NCBI GenBank assembly: GCA_951804985.1
Contig: OX638130.1
Span: 33,456,554-33,520,553, forward strand
DNA length: 64,000 bases
From: Dryomyza anilis
Taxonomy: Eukaryota; Arthropoda; Insecta; Diptera; Dryomyzidae
Reading direction: 5' to 3'
Notes under the pieces: generated by a model
Told to the model about the DNA's origin: nothing
Database searches by the model: none
The model's input: the letters and a program-made list of their open reading frames with translations, nothing else
Part shown: piece after piece, positions 58,140-64,000 of the stretch
Numbering within the stretch: position 1 is the stretch's first letter
Layout of the letters: the number at the start of each line of letters is the position of its first letter
Program-made: the position numbers and the translations under genes

Positions 58140-58870
58140 CACTGTTACGCAAGGGTAAGCATTGGAAGTGGGACAGTGCACAGCAAGACGCATTCGAAGC
58201 GCTTAAGCGAGACTGACGAAAGCACCTGTACTGGCGTGTCCAGACTTTAACCAACGCTACCGCTACGAAAAGCTACCAGCGAAACACTGTGCAAAGCCTT
58301 CAGAGAAAGAATACTGACGAGCTTTGGAGTGCTAATTACCGACAACAGGACACAATTTACAAGCCGAATGTTTCGAAAGTTCTTGGCTGATATGGGCGTG
58401 AAACATCAATTTACGCCACCATACACTCCGCAAAAAAATCGGACTGAAATAGCAAACAGAACAGTCAAGACGATGATTGCCCAGTTCGCCAGAGCTGTCA
58501 CTAGCAATAAATACGAGCGTATCTCAAACCACAGTTCCGCGTAGTTGGCACAAGGACGTGAGCCCCGTCTGCCAAAAGCATTATATGACGAATGCACGTT
58601 TGGCACTGGTCATGATCAACAAACAACTGAGCGATTACGAGAAGTATTTACAATTGTACGCCGAAACATGGATCAAGCCAGACATTATCGTCTGCGGCGG
58701 GACCTTGGTCACCTAAGATCGGTCCACAGGTGTTAGTCAAACAACACAAATTGTCCAAAGCTATTGAAAATGTTGCGGCCAAACTAGCCGCCAAATACGA
58801 TGGAATTCCGAGTGATAAATTTCGTATCTCCGGTAATCGTGCAGCTTAAAAGGGCACAAGGAAGTAAAAA
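58140..58870 (+). pseudogene. Gypsy-like retrotransposon pol fragment (RNase H edge and integrase)
   Basis: 58150-58260 encodes KHWKWDSAQQDAFEALK and, after a stop, frames matching APVLACPDF, the junction of polymerase thumb and RNase H in Gypsy-type pol. It then jumps to integrase: LITDNRTQFTSRMFRKFL and HQFTPPYTPQKNRTEIANRTVK (58329-58544), the second D and the third-E region of the catalytic core (E present in TEIAN), then AQGREPRLPKALYDE and MDQARHYRLRR in shifted frames. A GPY/F-like KYDG...VSPVIVQLKRA stretch lies at 58795-58860. Most of RNase H and the integrase N-terminus are missing, and there are several frameshifts. Confidence 0.87.
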
Positions 58871-59470
58871 CGCCGCACGTGAACGAGCTGAAATTATTTC
58901 ACACCGCAGAAGCTGAAAGCGCAAAATCAACAATGTTAGAGCAAAACGGTGAAAATACCGTACGCGCAAACACCGAAACACGCGCGCATTGCAACAATAT
59001 TACGCACCAACACGATGGTTTATACTCAAGTGGCATAATTTCACACGATAAAAATACCGTAAATAAAGGGAGCTTTGTCGAAATGTTTGAAGCTAACACG
59101 TTGATAAATATATAAACCAACGAAATTATGTCGTACTACAAATCGTATCGTGTATTTGAACTTTAATATACAAATTTTACTACTTTCCGAAACACCCTGT
59201 GCAGATCGTTGACGTCAGCTTCATAAAAAGAACAATGGGTGCTTCCAGGGACACCTGGAGCTGAGATAACCTAATCAGACAAAAAGATAAATCCGAAGAA
59301 GAAATAGGCGTATAAATAGAATGACTTTTAAAATTTTTAGAACATATAGAACCAGACGCATCCACCAGTACGTCTGCCATCTCGTCTACTGGCAGGCCCG
59401 CCAGTACGCCCGTTGGCACGTCTGCCTGCTCAGCAGCTAGGCCAAAGGTCGCACCAAAAAGACGTCGGCC
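58871..59470 (+). other. Downstream part of the Gypsy-like fragment, unresolved
   Basis: A 78-codon frame (58879-59115) is probably the C-terminal extension of pol. 59160-59330 is non-coding, with CACCTGGAGCTGAGATAACC near 59250. From 59350 the frame ASTSTSAISSTG and PASTPVGTSACSA suggests a Ser/Thr-rich leader to the following acidic ORF. None of these has a recognisable domain. Confidence 0.45.
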
Positions 59471-60075
59471 CGTGGTGATAGTTCAGTCGCAGTCGAAGCG
59501 ATGCTCGTTTCAGATGAGGACGATGTGGCGACAGAAGCAGAAATCGACAACGAAGATGGTGAAGAAGACGATGAAGCAAGTGGAAAGTGTGACGAAAACA
59601 CTGACGACGATGTCTCCACTCTGGTGCGACCCAGCCCGCCTACAGTGAGCGAGGGCGAGGAGGAGGAAGAAAGTAGCAGAACACGTGAGGCACAACAATC
59701 CCCCGGCGTAGAGGCTGTAGGGCAAGCTTTGCTTGAAGAATTGGTGTCCAGTGCGCCAAATGTGGACGAAGTGAAAGAATCAGAGGAACTAGCAGCAGTC
59801 GGCGACTACTTCATCAACTTTCATGGCGGTCACGGAACTGACCGGGACTGCGCTGGAATGTTCCAAAACAATGAATTTAAAGATTTTTTCAATTCATTAA
59901 TGATGAAGTTTTGGATTTAGGCCTAGATGAGGGCGAGCTGGAAAGTATCCTGCGAACCAACAGCCCCGCAGCCACATACCCACCTAAGCAGGTCGAAGCG
60001 GTGAGGGCAGAACTGCGCACAAGAGATGGGCGCAAACAATACGCCTACCGAACAATCGAAAATGGGCGTATCTAA
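59471..60075 (+). pseudogene. Acidic ORF downstream of the Gypsy-like fragment
   Basis: The frame 59501-59920 encodes a strongly acidic segment (DEDDVATEAEIDNEDGEEDD, EGEEEEESSRTR), then LLEELVSSAP and GDYFINFHGGHGTDRDC, and ends FNSLMMKFWI. After a one-base shift near 59905 it continues LDLGLDEGELESIL, YPPKQVEAVRAELRTRDG and YAYRTIENGRI before TAA at about 60075. Codon use and GC content are clearly higher than in the surroundings. I do not recognise the protein. Position after pol suggests a retroelement product, but a captured host fragment is possible. Confidence 0.55.
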
Positions 60076-60400
60076 CAGGTGGGCATTTCCCGATCGGGAA
60101 ATGTGAAAATAACAGAAAAATGTACCTGAATTAATTACAAATAAAAAGAAATTGAGACAAATTTGTAACACAAATTTCACAAGTTTTATTTCAGCGCTCC
60201 GCCGCAGCATATGCCCTCAGTCCAAAAGTAAAAAATATATCGGTCCAACTGGAACATGGAAGCATAGCAAATGACGGGCTTTAATCCAATTCCGAAAAAA
60301 CGTCGACGACTGGTCAAAAGCGACAATAATATTTTTTTTATTTTAGTAATCTGCACGAAATTATGAAAACGAAACAAACTGAAGAATGGAGACGAACGAG
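60076..60400. other. Unassigned sequence
   Basis: Non-coding as far as I can see. Begins with the stop of the acidic ORF and CAGGTGGGCATTTCCCGATCGGGAAATG, which contains a palindrome (CATTTCCCGATCGGGAAATG, 60085-60104). Confidence 0.5.
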
Positions 60401-60657
60401 TATGCTCGTCAGACATGTCAAACTATACATCCGATTGAGCATGAGTAACAAGCATTAACGATGAAGTGTTGCCAGTTTAGGAACCACAAGCAGCAGCAAT
60501 GAAACTACGTACATAATACAAGCAACAACGCTAAGCATAAGCATCAAGTATACGCAAGCATAGGCTGTAATGCAACAACATCAAATCAAGCAACAACAAC
60601 AACTGCACAGACTACGCAGCAACAAAGCATACGGCGATCGACGCAAGAAAGAGTATA

Positions 60658-61871
60658 CACTGAGTCACTTTCGTTTAGCCGCAGTATACCTTTTTTTAAT
60701 GTTTGGTTGTATAATGTATGGTTGTTCCTTGGGTCTGTTATTGTAAATTTCACGTGCTATAAATATAAATTTTCTATGGGGTTTAGGTCGGGCCTACATG
60801 CAGGCCATTCCAAAAGATTGACAAAATGATTCCAGGTTAAAGATGTCTTGGAGACGTGGATGGATGCATTAACCTGTTGGAAAAAACACTCTCGTCCATT
60901 TTGTTTTCGATAAAATTTATGAGTACATCGTCTATTATCTCAGTATATAAATCAGAATTTATTCGAGGTGGAATAAAACAAAGAGTGGCCTTACCTTCTA
61001 CTGAAAAAGCCCCTCAGACCATAACAGTTCCGCCCCCAAAATGTCTTTTAGATTGTGACACACTGTCATCCCGAATATCATGCCAGTAGCAGCTACAACA
61101 GTCTGCGCCATTAAATTTCTACTCATCTGAAAAAATAACTTTGTTCCATTCAAAAGTCCAGTGCATATAGTTTTTATCAAAATCTAATCGAGCCTCCTTA
61201 TGGTGTGTTTTGAGCATTGGTTTTCGAGCTGGTTTCTTCCAAGTAATGTTTGGTGTCGTCCACAGAATATGAGATATATGCTTTTTTGTCACTGGCAAGT
61301 CTAATTAAAATTTTATTTGTGTAGCATTTAATTTATTTTGTGTAGCTTCCGTTCTTTTATATTTTTTTGTCGATTTGTGAGCTTTTAAATCCTCTTTGTT
61401 GGACATTTTATACCATAAACAGCTCCTTTTTTAAAATATTTTCTAATTACTTTGTCAAAACGATTTATTTTTTCTGCTAATTTCTCGAAATTAATAACCT
61501 TTCTCTTTGAATATGTTGATTTGAATTTTTTTCCGCGTCGGTTAAATATTTCCCACGTGACATTATAAAAAACTAACCTCACAAATTTACAAAATAATGC
61601 AACACAAAAAAAAACGAAGTAATCTCTTTTTATTTTTTCGATTTTTATAGTTGCGGCTATATGAATGTTCTCCAATCAACAACAAATTTCACAAAAATGC
61701 ATAAGTTTATGTATGTTAATAAAACTGTCAATAACTACAGTTATATATTTTGTAAGAGATGACATGTGTGAATTATTAAGTAGCACGGTTGCAAAAAGGA
61801 ACAATCCTTTTTTTAAATATTACATAAAAATAGTATGAATAGCAATGCGGCTAAATGAATGTGACGCATTG
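60658..61871 (-). mobile_element. Tc1/mariner-type transposon, 1214 bp
   Basis: Termini CACTGAGTCACTTTCGTTTA and, read from the right, CAATGCGTCACATTCATTTA are inverted repeats sharing TTTAGCCGCA, flanked by TA (60656-60657 and 61872-61873). The host repeat U continues across the site in copy 1. It encodes one degenerate transposase on the minus strand. Confidence 0.9.
60690..61600 (-). pseudogene. Tc1-type transposase, degenerate, second catalytic Asp replaced
   Basis: N-terminal part about 61560-61385: SKRKVINFEKLAEKINRFDK, VIRKYFKKGAVYGIK, the helix-turn-helix of Tc1-type enzymes (GRS-VI-YL-YG pattern). Then, after a stop, HISHILWTTPNITWKKPARK, HWTFEWNKVIFSDE (first catalytic D), CYWHDIRDD, GGGTVMV, then a stop, GAFSVEGKATLCFIPPRINS and EIIDDVLINFIENK, FFQQVNASIHVSK and LLEWPACRPDLNPIEN. 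In the family the second catalytic residue is the D of QDNA; here it is V. The third-site E is present, but spacing is two residues short of 34. Several in-frame stops. Inactive. Confidence 0.88.
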
Positions 61872-62030
61872 TACAAGGACACACAATTGCAGTAGTCAGG
61901 CAGTTCGGTGCTGGTGACGATCTCGTACACATCAAACTCGTAGTAGTAGAGGTTGGAGGCATTAAATCCCCAATTTTAGTCATGGTGGTTGGAGGCATTA
62001 ACTCCCCAAATTGTAGTTATACAATTTTAT

Positions 62031-62250
62031 ACTGATTACATCATATTGCTTTAAGTTTTGTTGTCGTTATTGGTCTTTAAAGTTACACAATGGTGATAGA
62101 ATTTCCCTCATACAATTTTAGCAACAAAAAAAAATATTGCCCTGTGCTCGCGCATTACAACCGAAAATAAAAAAAAAATTGCTTTAAGAAATATAAATTT
62201 ATGTTTAGGATATGTTTGGATCAAAATTAGTTTTCGAATCTATTAACGCC
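62031..62250. other. AT-rich spacer
   Basis: No feature recognised. Confidence 0.4.
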
Positions 62251-62850
62251 TTCCGAAAATATCATCATTTTTAAAACAAATCTTGTGACTGCGCATCGTC
62301 CTTGAAGTGGAAAACACCCAAAAAAAATCATAATTTTTATTGATGTTCTTTTTTATTTCTTTTTTTTAGTGAGATTGTTTGTGGTCAATTTTTGGACCAT
62401 TATATTACTTATAAACCCAATAACGCCAAAAAAATCTTAAACAAAATGATTTAATAGTAATAAATTTTATAATGGGCAAAGCATTATACTTTAGGATTTT
62501 CTTTTTTAAAACTATACCCGATAAAAATTTACCGTTAACAAAATTGGATTCAGAACACCTAACACCTATTTAATGTAAAAATAACTACCCATGCCGATTT
62601 TAGAATGGTTTAACCAAGGAAAACGTAGATTTTTTTGTACTTTTTCAACTTCAAGGACGATGCGAGAGTAAAGACTTTATTCAAAATAAATGAAATTTTA
62701 GGAGGACAGTATTAGACACAATCTCTAATTTAACGATCGAAAATAAAATGTATGAGATGGTAAAAAAAAATATTAGTTTAAAGTGTTTTTTAACTTCATC
62801 TGCAATGCGCGAACACAGTACATTTTCACAGTACAATCTTTTTTTTTTAT
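62251..62850. repeat. Unclassified repeat R, copy 3
   Basis: GACTGCGCATCGTCCTTGAA, GATTGTTTGTGGTCAATTTT and GACCATTATATTACTTATAA are inverted copies of the segment at 21.09-21.24 kb. 62640-62830 (ACTTCAAGGACGATGCG, TTAGGAGGACAGTATTAGAC, TTTTTAACTTCATCTGCAAT) is in the opposite relative orientation, so this copy is itself an inverted pair around a ~350-bp centre. Non-coding. Confidence 0.7.
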
Positions 62851-63909
62851 ACAAGTTAACCAACGCTCAGGGGATGCCCCCTATTCAGGCAATGCATAAA
62901 GTTGATCGTAAGAAAGGATTATAGGTAAGAGGTGGGAGGAAAGATGGAGTAGTGTCGGTGAATGTTTGTTTTGAATTTGCCAATATCAAAAATGTCAAGA
63001 AAAACAGACGCAGGGAGATTGTTCTACAAACGTAACGTGCGACTGAAGCACGAATTCTCTCGATAATGCGTGGTTTTATTTAGAGCCGAGTGAACAATGA
63101 AGGAGTGGGCTTGGTTCGATGCCCGAGTAGAACAAGAGATCACACTACCTGGTGAAATCAGGCCAAGTATTTCCCTCGAACACTTACCGTTGTAATATCT
63201 ATAAAACAGGTTTACAAACCCAACGGTCCTTCGGTGCTCAAGAGAACCAATAGACGATGAAATATTTTCATGCCCTATTAAATATATCGCACGTTGTTGA
63301 ATTCAGTCCAGGAACTCCAAGGAGGATTTTGAGGCCCCTGCCCAAATGTTCGATTTATATTCCATCTTAGACCGAATATATGTAATGTAGACAGTGCGTA
63401 AGTCAGCAGGTGTGAAGTATGTCTTACACCGTTTTAAAAAATCGTGGCACTTGGCCGCTTCAAAGAGTTTGGGCGCTTGTTGAACGAGTATGAATGACAA
63501 ATGTTGCTATCATCTGCAAAGGAATGAATTGGGTTATGGGTCAATGACGGAAGGTGATTGATAAATACCAGAAATAGGGACGGGGATAGGATGGAACCCT
63601 GCGGAACTCCAGAATTGATGGAATGTTGTTCTGAAAGAACACCCTTCATCGCAACTCGTATAGAACGACCCTGAGAAAACTCGATATCCATCGAGTAAAA
63701 GAATTACCGACACCATATGCAATTAGTTTTGATACAAGGGCTTCATGCCACACTCGATCAAAAGCCTTGGAAATATCCAGAGCAACAACCTTACTCTCCC
63801 CCAAAAAGGTGAATACAATTATTCCACTTTTCTGAGAGGACAGCCATCAAATTACCGGTGGATCTAATCCTACGGAAACTATATTGCCGGTCACTAAGTA
63901 GTTCATTTC
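62851..63909 (-). mobile_element. CR1/Jockey-group LINE, copy 3, 5'-truncated
   Basis: Same 3' end as copies 1 and 2 (TTAACCAACGCTCAGGGGATG preceded by a T run) and homologous to them up to about 63909, where similarity stops inside the reverse transcriptase (GCCGGTCACTAAGTAGTTC). 5' truncation is typical of LINE insertion. An internal deletion near 63461 joins GGCCGCTT to CAAAGAGTTTGGGCG, removing about 240 bp found in the other copies. Confidence 0.9.
63040..63900 (-). pseudogene. LINE reverse transcriptase, copy 3, partial but with ancestral codons
   Basis: Reads (minus strand) SKAFDRVWHEALVSKLIAYG, SFTRWISSF, then a frame change at CTGAGAAAACTC, SEQHSINSGVPQGSILSPSL, SFADDSN, and after the internal deletion FLKRCKTYFTPADLRTVYIT, SKMEYKSNIWAGASKSSLEF, and further on NGKCSREILGLISPGSV. 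It keeps Arg, Trp and Ser codons where copies 1 and 2 have stops, and a longer NGKCS...SPG segment where they have a small deletion. It has its own lesions: the ~240-bp deletion and one missing base near 63673. Confidence 0.85.
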
Positions 63910-64000
63910 TTATGCATGAATACATATTTTTCTCATTTTTCTAACAATCCGAACTTACAACCCACCCGTCTCCGCGACATAAATTGTATTCAAAGTTCAC
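63910..64000. other. Start of a repeat that continues beyond the window
   Basis: ACAACCCACCCG...CGCGACA-AAATTGTAT-CAAAGTT at 63958-64000 matches 32860-32903. Confidence 0.65.

Larger units (their letters stand above)
60400..62030 (+). repeat. LTR-like repeat U, copy 2, split by a Tc1-type element
   Basis: Shares the ordered blocks listed for copy 1 (60482-60657 and 61872-61960). It ends with two near-identical GTTGGAGGCATTAA(A/C)TCCCCAA blocks at 61948 and 61986. It provides empty sites for the SINE and the 537-bp insertion in copy 1. Confidence 0.65.

Overview
This window looks like a gene-poor, AT-rich, repeat-saturated piece of an insect nuclear genome, most likely a higher fly (Diptera). 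The reasons are four copies of a Helentron/mini-me-type element carrying GTCT/GTCC tetranucleotide tracts, a Loa/I-type LINE with an RNase H domain, Jockey/CR1-group LINEs, Tc1/mariner-type transposons and long (TA)n tracts. I see no intact host gene, no CRISPR array and no genuine tRNA or rRNA gene. The only protein-coding signal not obviously from a known mobile element is a short ORF at about 46.8-49.25 kb, and a hAT-like element splits it.

Layout. 0-10.6 kb: a Tc1/mariner transposase remnant, a (TA)n tract, two inverted-repeat (MITE-like) elements, a ~193-bp tandem array and a ~1.15-kb tandem duplication. 10.6-18.1 kb: a nest at least three levels deep. A hAT-like element (10638-18075) contains a second hAT-like element with a perfect 8-bp target-site duplication (10846-17145). 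That one contains a SINE remnant split by a TA-target MITE, a 3.5-kb CR1/Jockey-type LINE and a 244-bp (TA)n tract. 18.4-21.1 kb: a very large imperfect palindrome, interrupted by a solo LTR and partly duplicated as a 388-bp unit. 21.8-26.8 kb: two Helentron-like copies and another long inverted repeat, with a minisatellite-bearing element and a SINE at its centre. 28.2-32.7 kb: a 4.4-kb Foldback-like element whose arms carry 5 versus 16 copies of a ~152-bp unit. 34.1-37.0 kb: a Helentron-like copy, two SINEs, and an LTR-like repeat with a 537-bp insertion.

37.5-43.4 kb: a Loa/I-like LINE (5.3 kb, 11-bp target-site duplication) inside a TTA-flanked MITE. 43.5-46.8 kb: a second CR1/Jockey LINE. 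47.0-49.1 kb: a hAT-like element with a perfect 8-bp duplication, inserted into an open reading frame. 49.8-52.1 kb: a ~174-bp tandem array split by another copy of the first hAT-like family. 52.1-57.1 kb: inverted arms holding a degenerate Tc1 element and a CCCAG-ended element that itself contains a Helentron-like copy. 58.1-62.0 kb: a decayed Gypsy-like pol fragment, an acidic ORF, and an LTR-like repeat holding a Tc1-type transposon. 62.2-63.9 kb: an unclassified repeat and a third, 5'-truncated CR1/Jockey copy.

How it fits together. All recognisable transposon genes here are broken, so the window reads as an archive of successive insertions, such as pericentromeric heterochromatin or possibly a piRNA-cluster-like region. 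Reciprocal comparisons inside the window (filled versus empty sites, matching duplications) give a relative order for many insertions. The most informative observations are the asymmetric Foldback-like element, the near-palindrome at 18.5-21.1 kb, and two CR1/Jockey copies that share four disabling lesions which a third copy lacks.
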